Below, piece by piece: positions 13,773 to 24,260 of a DNA stretch of 62,000 nt. Within the stretch, counting starts at the first letter, position 1; every line of letters starts with the position of its first letter. The notes beneath the pieces were generated by a model that saw only the letters and a program-made list of their open reading frames with translations, searched no databases and was not told the DNA's origin. Both the position numbers and the translations under genes were made by a program. The DNA comes from Chrysomallon squamiferum (Eukaryota; Mollusca; Gastropoda; Neomphalida; Peltospiridae), in the NCBI GenBank assembly GCA_012295275.1, contig CM022665.1, positions 2,899,167 to 2,961,166 on the forward strand, written 5' to 3'.

Positions 13773-13778
13773 TTTATT
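13773..13778 (-). terminator. Candidate poly(A) signal AATAAA of the fusion gene
   Basis: The plus strand reads TTTATT, hence AATAAA on the minus strand, about 97 bases after the TGA stop. It is the nearest canonical hexamer. AT-rich DNA makes chance hexamers common, so the position supports but does not prove use. Confidence 0.5.
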
Positions 13779-13874
13779 TTGAACATAATCACATACAAAT
13801 TGGAACAAGTATATACTAAATAAACTACGAATATCAAATGGAATGAAAAACATGAATTATAAATAGCGAAATGA

Positions 13875-15391
13875 TCACCATGAAGTTTTATTTTGTATGT
13901 GAAAATATCTCACAAAATTATAAAATAAATCATTTTTATCAGTCAAGTAAAATGAAATTTTACATGTTTGATATAAAAAAAAAATTGGTAGAAATTTTTT
14001 ATTAAGTTTATTGAAGGGATCTTCATTTACACTTACAAACGGTGCAATTTCTGGAAGAACGCGTCTGTACTTTTTCAGCAACATTAAAGCTAGTTCAAAT
14101 GCTTTTGAGCTGTCGTCAGTTATTAATACATTGCTAAGGCTTTTAGTCCACGTGTTGTGAAAAGATGAAAGCTTTTTATACTGATTATCAATCAACACGT
14201 GAGGTATGCTTAGCAGAGTGCACAAAATGTGGCCGTGAAGACGGTCAGTGATGACCACTCGTCCACGCTGCAGAAAAATGAGTCCGTTGTTTGCTATGAG
14301 GAAAGCGTTTTCCATTGACGTCGACCCTTTCGGAGTCGTCCAGCCCCACCAGTCGGATATCTTCACCGTGACGTTTTTCGGCAGCGTTTTCTCCCGGACG
14401 GAATAGTGAGGAGATTCGCTGTCTTTTCGTTTCAGCCACATTACGTCGTAAACGGGCGAAATGAATCTCCGAACCGGACCGATCTGAAAGGCCATGTCAG
14501 GCGCCATGACGAGTGTGGTTCCGTTATTCCAGTACTTGAGAGCGAAGTCCAACGACTGCTTGTCTCTCAGCACGATGGTGAGGTTAGGATTGCAGCAGTA
14601 AAGTCTCTGGCAGCGGTCAAAGTGACTTCCACCGAACTGACGTACGTACACACTCTGCGGAAATACGACGATCTTGAAGCCTGGAAAACGCGGGAAGAAA
14701 CGCTCTCGCAGAATGTCGTTCATGGCATATCCCAAAAGATTTCCTCCGCCGTGAACGAGAATCACAAGTTCTTCCGTAGAATAACTCTTACTTACATTCT
14801 CAGCGTACTCCTGAATTTCGTCTCTCATGCAGATGTTGAAATTGCAGTAGTACACGACTTCTATTTGTAGACGACGTAGCAAATAAACTTCACCCACAGT
14901 AATTGCAGGATCACCTTTATTTTCAAATGAAGCAATATCAAAGAATATGGCGTATTTGAAGCTACCAATGAGATCTTCAAATATATTAAAGTGTATCCTT
15001 TGAGCCTCACGTATTATCTCAGTGTTTGTGTTGAGCATCTGGGATAGCTGATGCGCGTTGTATCCATGATGTATAAGACGCAATTTCAGAAATTTTTCTA
15101 ATTCTATCTTATTTTGTTTTAGGTAACTAGATTCCAGGTCTGGATAAAGCTTTGTCTGGCTTAAAAGTTTGAAAGATTCTGCCCCGAACGTTCTTTGCTG
15201 AAATACTTCTGCCAGAGAAATATCGGCTTTCTTAGTTTCTGAAAGACTAGCATCTCCTGTTTCATGATTGCGGGTAAATTTGGAGATTATTCCGCAACTG
15301 CCAACAAGTGCAGACACTGCAGTAACTAATACTACAAACATCACTAGAAGCATTCTTCTGTCGTATTTGCTTGACTTTGGTACATCAGCTG
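13875..15391 (-). CDS. Exon 3: membrane-anchored polysaccharide pyruvyltransferase domain
   Basis: One intronless exon of about 1.5 kb encodes fusion residues 315-819. After the linker and hydrophobic segment (328-346) comes a roughly 100-residue stem, then the pyruvyltransferase fold (PF04230 type). Visible family motifs: NKGDPAITVGE (472-482; bacterial enzymes show NxGD.AI), HGGGNLLG (528-535), VVFPQSV (556-562), VLRDKQSL (588-595), DMAF (613-616) and VVITDRLHGHILCTLLSIP (693-711). The RLH triad (R698-L699-H700) matches the catalytic Arg-Leu-His of fission yeast Pvg1, which moves pyruvate from PEP onto galactose as a 4,6-ketal. Such enzymes are widespread in bacteria and patchy in animals. 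Pyruvylated galactose is known in Aplysia glycosphingolipids and a sponge proteoglycan, so a molluscan glycan target is plausible. The large single exon fits acquisition from an intronless source, but that is inference. Stop is TGA at 13877-13875. Confidence 0.9.
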
Positions 15392-15479
15392 CTAAAGAAA
15401 ATGTTTTTAATTATAACCAATAGAAATTATCTAATTATTACACACAAACACACACAAACATTGTCTCACTGAATTTTAA

Positions 15480-15525
<46 letters not shown>

Positions 15526-16992
15526 CAGTAATAAAAAAAAAAAAAAAAAAAAAAAAAAATGTATAACATTATAGCAATAATAACTTAATAACATTAAAAT
15601 AAGGAGTTTTATAGAAAGATTATAAATATTTTTGTATTTGTTGTTAATACTGACATACCTGGTATGATGCCGTTTTCTTTGGTTGTGTCGTTACTGGTTA
15701 TTTTTTCGTGTAGCAGTATCACAAGTCCCAGCGAACAGACCACGAGACCGCCAAAGTTCCACACATTCGCGTGTCTTTGTCCGAACAGATACAGCAAGAA
15801 GACAACAGAGACTCTTTTCAGGATGTTGCAGACTGCGTGGCTGAGGACTGTCATACAGCGCAGGACGACGTTGGTAGACACGTAGGAGTAAACCACGTGA
15901 AAGAAGCTCGACATGAGCATCACGGAAATGACAAACAGGGACGTTTTAGGAATGACTTTTCTCGTTTCTGCGGCATAAATCAAAGCAGCGAAAACGACAG
16001 AACTCGTCACAACAGTTACGATGTTGATGACAGGTCGAAGTCGACTCTCTTTGGATTTAGTTTGTCCTAGTTTTATGGCAACGTTTCTTACCGCTAAGAT
16101 GATGTTGGAGCTAAATGCCAAAAGCGCGCCTAAAGAGACGGAGAACGTTGCAAACGGGTTACCCACAAACACGACGGCGCCCAGTACAATTAACGGCAGA
16201 CTAACTAATGTTGATGTTGTCACCGACGTTGCCAGGACGAGACGCTGAACCAGAGCTGTCGTGATGGGTTCCATCAGTTTGATGGCAAACGTCGACGACG
16301 CTGTCATGAATCCCATGCTGCAGTTCGTGCAGAAGGTGGCAGCAACGTGCGACAGCGTCATGACGTAGAACACACTGTCTTTTCGTTGTTGGATGTCCAC
16401 TAATAAAAAACACATGACTGTTTGTGAGAAAGTCAGAGCTAAAGAGAACAGAACTGTGTAATCGTGGTGTCGGACAGAAGTAATGCTGGTGTAAAGGAAG
16501 GCTTTGGCAGTCTGATGACAAAGAAAAGAGACGACTGTCCAGGTTAGAAAGATGCACACTCCTTGTACGACACGAAACTTTGATATCTGAAAGCAAATTG
16601 TTACATCGTCATTTTCCACGCCCTAAAATAATGTGTGCAAGTCAAAAGTTTCGGATTATGTGCTGTTTTGTTATTATTTCTATTACACTGCTTCTATTAC
16701 CATTACCTTTACAACAGTCACCACTACAAAGACAATGATAACGATGCTTGCTACTGTTAAATTGCTACTACTACTATTACTCCTACTGCTGCTATTATAC
16801 TGCTACTACTACTACTACTACTAATGTTTCTACTACTACTACTACTGATACTACTACTCCTGCTACAACTATTCCAATAATTTTATTATTGTACCCTTAA
16901 CGAAATCAGTATCACGTTCTGTATCATATATGAACAACAGTATCAACAAAATTAATATGTAAGAATTTACGTCTTACCGTATTTTCTTTCAT
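13875..16992 (-). CDS. Predicted fusion: TPT-family (PEP-type) transporter joined to polysaccharide pyruvyltransferase
   Basis: Model: join of 16992-16978, 16586-15659 and 15391-13875 on the minus strand, 819 residues. Residues 6-314 form a ten-helix carrier of the triose-phosphate translocator/SLC35-like family. Residues 315-327 are a polar basic linker (AADVPKSSKYDRR). Residues 328-346 are an eleventh hydrophobic helix, and about 450-770 are a polysaccharide pyruvyltransferase domain. The junction is seen directly: donor CCAG|GTATGT and acceptor TTTCTTTAG|CAG are both phase 1, giving GCA (Ala). Carriers of this family have cytosolic termini, so helix 11 would place the enzyme in the lumen; five N-glycosylation sequons (N513, N584, N604, N654, N815) all lie beyond it. 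Inference: the carrier imports phosphoenolpyruvate into the Golgi, where the enzyme uses it to pyruvylate a glycan, perhaps galactose. Alternative: two adjacent genes, since exon 3 has its own ATG (residue 328) heading a type II signal anchor. Both domain calls are strong; the fusion rests on splice phase and topology. Confidence 0.72.
15392..15658 (-). other. Intron 2 of fusion gene, phase 1, 267 nt, NAGNAG acceptor
   Basis: The donor is CCAG|GTATGT and the acceptor is TTTCTTTAG|CAG|CTGATG. The acceptor is a tandem NAGNAG: using either AG keeps the frame and only adds or drops one alanine of the linker. The intron holds an (AAT)n array (plus strand 15483-15524) and a homopolymer of about 27 A on the plus strand, i.e. 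poly-U in the transcript (15533-15559). If retained, translation ends at 15609 and a free-standing transporter would be made. Confidence 0.7.
15659..16586 (-). CDS. Exon 2: TPT/PPT-type transporter domain, ten membrane helices
   Basis: The exon encodes fusion residues 6-314 plus one base. Hydrophobic helices fall near residues 11-33, 47-68, 77-99, 101-124, 128-147, 156-177, 191-211, 220-247, 250-273 and 280-298, the 10-TM drug/metabolite-transporter fold. Family signatures visible are STFAIKLMEP in TM4 (K108, E111, P112; plastid translocators have an IKxxEP motif here), RNVAIK in TM6 (R172, K177; RNVxxK in the family), and LSHAVCNILKRVSVV in TM9 (K262, R263). The last matches the THSVGN..KR segment of triose-phosphate and PEP translocators, where the Lys-Arg pair binds substrate phosphate. 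The K-x-x-E-P form resembles organellar phosphate translocators more than nucleotide-sugar carriers. PEP as substrate is inferred from the fused enzyme, not from residues I can prove selective. Without splicing, the frame runs on for about 15 codons to a stop at 15609. Confidence 0.88.
16978..16992 (-). CDS. Coding exon 1 of the fusion gene (MKENT)
   Basis: The transporter frame at 16619-16587 has no ATG before an upstream TAG, and a consensus acceptor (TTTGCTTTCAG|ATATC) sits at 16587, so the start must lie on an upstream exon. Reading the minus strand upstream, ATG AAA GAA AAT ACG is followed directly by the consensus donor GTAAGA at 16977. It ends in phase 0, which matches the phase-0 start of exon 2. 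The ATG is the first in frame after a TGA at 17055-17053. A possible acceptor (ATTTTTAG) at about 17023 would make this an exon with a separate 5' leader. The intron is 391 nt (16977-16587). No expression evidence is available here. Confidence 0.55.
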
Positions 16993-18411
16993 CTCGCAGC
17001 CTCCCTTTCCAACAGAAGTACTAAAAATAACTGCTGCACATTTCAAATGTCGTCAAACCCACCTTTCTTACGTTAATCCCACAGGCATTGAGTTTGTTAA
17101 GGCTGATATCATGTTTGATGGAAATCTGTGAGAACTTGAGGCCTTTTCTTCTGGCAGTTTAGATACGCAATGTCAAGAGATTCTGTTTTACAACATAAAA
17201 CAACGAAATGCCCGTGGCCACGTGTTCGCTAACAGTTTGAAGCGTAATAAAGATCAAATTTAATTAAGCAAGTTTATAAAGATATTTCAGTAATAGTAAA
17301 TGCTAATGTTTGATATGATTTTTTCTGAATTGTTTTTAGAGATATGATGTGAAATATTTACTAATGTTTTGAGACTGTTTTTTTTTTTTTTTTTTGTTTG
17401 CTTTATTTATTTATTTATTTATTTTATTTTATTTTATTTTATTTTATTTTATTTTATTTTATTTTATTTTATTTATTTATTTATTTATTTATTTATTATT
17501 TTGTGTTTGTTTGCTTTTTTGTTTGTTTTATTTATTTATTTATTTAATTATTATATTTTTATTTTTATTTTATTTATTTATTTTTATGTTTTTTGTTTTT
17601 TTTCGGAGCTTGTGGGGTTTTTGTGTTTAGTTGTTATTTGCTCTTTTTCTTTTTCTTTTTTTGTTTTACTTAATTAGACCACATACATACTTACATACTT
17701 ACATATATATATAATTTGAAAACAAAGAAATAATAAAAATATTTCGTATGTATATAAATAAAGGGAAATAACTCTTATTAGAACCTATTAAGATGCAGAT
17801 AATTAACTTACATAATGATGTTCATGATGAGGACAATAAAGTAATAAGAAACAAATACTTTTAAACGAATTTTACAATATTTTGTTTTAGCATGAAAGCC
17901 GTTTTTATTCACAGTATTTTATCTTGTCTTGAAAAACAGTCGCTATAATCAAAACTGTTTAATAAGGCTTTACAAAATTCAACAAAAGCAAACAATGGTT
18001 TTATAAACACACACAAACACAGAAATGTATGTGGGTGGGGTGATTAATCGACGACCCAAAGGGCTGGAACTGCCAGGAGACTCCGCCTGCATACCTCTTT
18101 CCCCGACACTTTTTGTTTTTTTGTTGTTTTTTAAATTGCATTCTGGGAAGGAATTGGCAAGGGAGATAACTAAGTTAGTGTCTGTCATCATGGATCCGCG
18201 GGAAATTAACGACATTGTTACATTACCACCAATATCTACTGTGCATTACATCATCAGACTATTTTTTTTTTTTTTTTATTTTTTTTTAACCTCGACAGAC
18301 TATGTGGTTTGCGTATATATATTCAGAAAAATCTGTTTAAATTCCTAAACTTCAGTCCTCTTTCCTATTTATTTTATTTTATTTTATTTCATCTATTTAT
18401 TTATTTATTTA

Positions 18412-18454
<43 letters not shown>

Positions 18455-19033
18455 TTAAACGCAAATTAATGTTAGTATCACCGGATTTTCGAATAAACTG
18501 GATATAAAGAATTACTGAGTTCTAAAGTACATCGGTATTTTAGCCTGAAAAGTACACCAGACCGTGTAACAACTTGGATGCATTATACATTTCACATAAA
18601 TAATTTAGACGTCTTGAACAGATAAACTTTGTTTATTTAGAGGTTTAAGTCTAACGACATTAGACTGGAATTAAAAATTAATCAGAGCTCTTCTTTTGAT
18701 AAAAAAAAAAACCGTGTTTTTTTTTGTTTTTTTTTTCACTTTCAAATTCTAACAATAAATAAGTTTGTGTAAAAGTATAAATTTTTCTTAAACAACACTT
18801 GTCAGTGAGTGATAACAGTAAGTTTTCACCTTCTGTGACGTCAGACCTAAAAATAGAACCGCCGACCTCAAATCTAGTTTATGTAGCAAGGTAAATTGCA
18901 CATCACGTACACATTTTACAGTAAGCCTATTTCTGTTCAAATTACAAAAATATTTTTAATTAAAAGTTTAGTAATAATCTTTAAAATGTTATTTGAATTT
19001 AATAATATCCATATTTTATTTTCCAAAGATATC

Positions 19034-19100
<67 letters not shown>

Positions 19101-19801
19101 TCTTCATTGTTGCTATTTAATTGGTTACACAGATCAAACGCCTGTATAAATGCATTATCATTATTATTATTTGATATGAACAAACATATGAGTGTAATTA
19201 ATTAACAAGATAGTGACAAATGTGATGGGTTTTATTAATACTGCAGGAATCGAGTGCAAACAGCAAAGAGCCTATAAATAGCTCACCTGTTAGAAAGTAG
19301 TCACGTGATGAAAAAGGGTCAAAGCGGAAAATCGATTATTATAATAATAATAATAATAACAACAACTACAACACTAAATAAAAAAAAAATTAAAAAAAAT
19401 GTAGTAATGTCATCTATACATCGTATTTTGACATGCAGTATTATTTGTTTGTGACTGTTACATTCATCAATATTTGTATAAACTTCAGCTGCTGCTGCTG
19501 TTGTTGTTGTTCTTTTTCTTAATTAGTGTACATACAAACAACGTTCATTAATAATGATTTTACAGTTGAGCTTAATGGCCGAAATCAAAATGATATTTCC
19601 TTTTTCATCATCATCATCATCATCATTATTATTATTATTATTGTTGTTGTTGTTGTTGTTGTTGTTGTTTGTTATAACTACTAGTACTACTGTTTTAACT
19701 TCGTTGTAGAAGTCGTTCGTCATTGATATTTTTCCTATTACGTCTTTTATTGTTATTTTGACTTCATTTGTATCAGTCTTTTGTTATTGTTTTTTCTTCC
19801 T

Positions 19802-19934
<133 letters not shown>

Positions 19935-20254
19935 TCTTTTAATCAGCGTGAACATAAAGAACATTTCATGTCTACACCACTATACAGAATATATATAATA
20001 TATATTCATATACAGATCCCTTCTGTAAGCGCTGCCCCTAATGATGAGCATGACTGAACTTTCTACTGGATGTGCGATAACAGATTATTTTAGTTAAAGC
20101 ACGCTTGTACAAACAGTTTTTCTATCGCTGGGACTGACCTGTGAATATTTATACTTTAATCTGCCATACACGGCACTCTCTTGTCCTGCCACGGGTTACG
20201 TTCAAACGAAAACATTTAAACTAAACTGTCAACTAATTTGTAATTCACTAATAC

Positions 20255-20296
<42 letters not shown>

Positions 20297-20299
20297 TTT

Positions 20300-20630
20300 T
20301 CTCTCTTGTCAAAGGTTAAAGTCCCAAGGGCTTCGGAGCAGCTAATTAAAGAACTCTCAAAGTATTATGTGAACAATGATCGGTTCTAAAATAACATTCA
20401 TTTCAGCGTGGTTAGGCGTTGACAGGAGGTGGAGCTGCGACATTAGCCCCCGGATGTTGACATTGTCTGGTCAGCCATTCGGATTAAAGAGGTAAAAAGA
20501 CTCAATTAGTGGAGCACTGTTAAACACCAGTCTTCCTTGATTCGTCATGACACGGTTCACAATCCAATTGAAGCCATTCAGATGATTGTAATGCAGTCGG
20601 ATTAAACTTCGTTTTCATTAACAAATCAAT
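20300..20630. promoter_or_regulatory. Candidate conserved element with paired CGGATTAAA sites
   Basis: A complex block free of repeats. The nonamer CGGATTAAA, which contains the K50 homeodomain core GGATTA, occurs twice (20480-20488 and 20598-20606), with CAATTAG and CCAATTG homeodomain/CCAAT-like cores between them. The regulatory role is inferred from composition. Confidence 0.25.
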
Positions 20631-20879
20631 GGGGTTTGGGGTTTTGGGGAAAAGAAAAAAAAAAAAAAGGTACGTGTTTTCGGTTGTCGCTCGTGCTTCA
20701 CACGCAAAGACACTGCTGCTGCGTAAGCTTTGAAAACGAAAGAACTCATTTCCTTTCTCGAATATCCCTGTATTCCATTTAAATTTTTTTTTAAAAATAG
20801 ATAAAAAATTTTTTTTGAAAAAATAGGTGAAAATGACTTAAAGACATTTTTTTTGAAAATAAATGTTGTTAGTTATTAA

Positions 20880-20936
<57 letters not shown>

Positions 20937-22080
20937 TTAATGCAAAGTGTTATTTTCATGATTCTTAAACTGGAAACAGTAACTGGAATTTTCGCAAAAA
21001 ATTATTTTCAAAAATTAGTATAAAATAAGAAATGCGTTAGAACTTGGAAAACAAAATGTGCGTGCGTATTGCGTGCATTTATGTGCGTGGTTATAAGCAA
21101 ACAAGGACAGAGATGCCAACGAAAGTGTGTGTGTGCGTGTGGGGGTTGTTGTTGTTTTTTCACCCATACCATGTTTGTTCATCCATTATATGACAAAATG
21201 TTTTTGAAAGCACCATCAGAAAATTATAATATATCCAGTTGCCTTTCTTTGATGTTTTTCAGTCCCAGCTTTATGCTGCATACTTCAGAAGAGGGAAAAT
21301 AAAAGAAACTATAATAATGGAACCTTACACTACGTATTAGTTTTCACACATTTTATCGTTGTCGGTTTATAAAATGATAATATAATACAGATACGATCTA
21401 AAGGTGTTTTTATGATGGTCTTCGTCGGCAGGTACACGACCAAATACAAAATTATAAGCTTCCAGCTTACAAAAGATGATTCAAAATACATCAAAATATT
21501 ATCTAAATCTCGTATTATCTTCCATCGTTTGAGTATGGCCAGAACTAGTATCTCCTTACAATGATGTTTACATCGTATGATGAAGAAGAGCAGATGAAAA
21601 ACTAGCTTCATTTTCAGGCTAATAATGAATAATAATGTGGAACTTTAGTTCACCTATTAAGGAATCTTTTATAATTTATCTCGGTATATCTGGTCGTAAA
21701 TAAAGACATGGATATAAAAACCTTTTTCTAATATGTTATGAAATCATTTGCATACGAATGGAAAATAAAAATCGTTTTAATCTGGTTTCAGGTGTATAAT
21801 AATTATATGTCCTATTTTTTTATTATAACCCAGTAATAATATTAGATAATGTTCAAAATGTGGTGGGAAAGTTGCTAGGCTTTTGTGCTCAGTCATATGT
21901 ATGTAAGTATTAGTAAGTATTGTCGTTGGGTTGTTGTTTGTTGTTGTTGTTGTTTTTGTTTTTGGCTGTGCGGGTTATTATCTATTTATTTGTTTATTTT
22001 ATTACTTTTGTTGTTTTTTTTTTTTTTTTTTTTTTTTTTAGATCCAGTTGGTTGGTGATAGTTACTTTATTATTATTATT

Positions 22081-22135
<55 letters not shown>

Positions 22136-22142
22136 TTTGTTG

Positions 22143-22177
<35 letters not shown>

Positions 22178-22677
22178 TTTTTTTATTATTATTTACTTAT
22201 TTATTTTTTTACTATTCTTTAAATTATAAAATTATTATTACATTTTTTTTTAGTTTCATTTGGTTGTGTCAGGTACTTTATTATTATCATTATTTATTTA
22301 TTTATTTATTTATTTACTTATATTTATATTTATAAGTCCTTTTTTTCTTCTTTTTTTTAGATTCAGCTGATTGTGCTAGCTATTTACTAAGAAGTAAGTA
22401 TGAAATCAGGATCATGATATACCTTTATGTCTACAAAAAAACCCTGTTTAATACCTATAATCCAGTTATAGTTAATTATATTATTTATAACACCTGTGAT
22501 CACTGTGGTTTTTTATAATTTAGATTGTTCTCTAGATAATTAATTCACTTTGTGTCTGGTTTCGAATAAATCAGAACAGATGAAGTGGATTAGATTCGTT
22601 TTTGACAAAGTCACTCCATTGAAACGCGTGAATAGATAAATAAATAAAACAAACACAAAAACAAATTAATTAACTGA

Positions 22678-22724
<47 letters not shown>

Positions 22725-23579
22725 GAGTAAGTAAATAGATTTGTTTAAATTTATTATATATATATATTTTTTTTTTTTTTTTTTTAAATGACCATATTGG
22801 TAGAGTTATGATCCACACATATTTTGTTTTCATTAGAATTATAAAAAGGAAAACAGGAGAATTTTTTTTATAAAAAGCGGACAAAACATGTTTAGTGTTT
22901 GGTTACATGGCTTATTTATAAGGTTAAGGATAACAGAATTAAGGATGAAGAAAACCTAGTGAACAGATCTTCATCAGCAGCGGTGACAAACTGGCTGAGT
23001 GAAAATGACACATCAGATTAGAACTGATTCAATTTTTTAAAATTGTTTTTGGGATCATTTTCTTGCCTTAATACAAATTTTGCCGGCCGTTGTGTAAAAT
23101 CTTTTTTATTTTTTTATTATTGTTGTTGTTGTTGTTGTTATTATTATTATTATTATTATTATTTTTATTATTTTATTTATTTATTTTTTTATTTATTTAT
23201 TTATTTAGTAGATATATGTCTTGAAGAATCCATTGACGAGAGAAGCAGAATGTTCAGTGTTAAATTCATAATATTTAGAATTTCCTACCAAAATTTGTTA
23301 CACTTATTATTAACGTTGAGTACACTTTTCAGACTACTGAAATATTTAAAGATTAAAGGAATTGATTTTAGATTTTAAAATGTTTATTGATCTTTTAGTT
23401 ACAAACAGATGGATGTTAGGTTATATAAATAATGAGATAAAAAAAATATATATACAGAGAGAGAGATTGCGAAAAACGAAGTTAAAAACGTGAAAACATT
23501 TGTCAAGCTAACATCTTGTAGAAAAACAACGTAATATACATTTAGATAAGAACAATAAAATAAATGTCAGAAAGTGCAA

Positions 23580-24260
23580 ATGAATTTATTGTTACACTGG
23601 TAATTACTCTATTTACAAGAACACGTACTAAGAACTCAGGTCCTTACGTTGTGTAGACTATTATTCATCTACGTTCTGAAAACGTCCTTAAAAGGGATCC
23701 GACGCGTTGAAAAGAAGCCAGCACGAAGAAGTATATGATTTCTAACAATAATCAGTCTTAACACAGTTTTTACAACTGCGTGCTAAATACACCCGATATT
23801 ACAAGGCGTATCCATATCTGCGTTCACACCTCCCGAGTACACTAAATAACCCGAGTATCTAGGGATTTATCTGAATATCAATCTGAGTTTAACTCCAGTA
23901 CCCGAGTCTTGTCACTGCCATTCACATTCCCTTGAAAACAGTTAGCTGTGAAGTCTTTCAAACCGAAATATTTTAGCCAAGTTGTTTCCATAACACACTG
24001 CATTTATCTCGGCGGTTTTTGATCCCCATAAGATAATAAGAGAATGGTGGCCGGGTACAAGCTAGCACATTTTATTATCTGACTTAGAGATAATTGAAGT
24101 CGAAAGTAAAGCGAATAATCGGCAACATCGGGAATTTCTTCACAGGACAGGATGAGTGATTTAAATTATAGGATCAGCCGAGATAAAAGGGAGAAGACGT
24201 TTGCGTCTTTCTTGTGCTGACAAAAAGCAAACAGCAGCAGAGACAACAACAGTTATAATA
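23580..24260. other. Unique GC-richer block, possible conserved noncoding element
   Basis: About 680 bp with little simple repeat and no convincing open frame, flanked by microsatellites. Several GATAA cores are present (about 24030-24190). No function is assigned. Confidence 0.25.

Noticed and set aside
14406-14870. 154-codon plus-strand open frame
   Set aside because: It is antisense to the pyruvyltransferase exon, whose motifs are unmistakable; a shadow frame.
17979-18215. 78-codon minus-strand frame with Pro/Ser/Gly-rich segment
   Set aside because: No domain or splice support; more likely part of a dispersed repeat next to a GGGAGATAACT motif.
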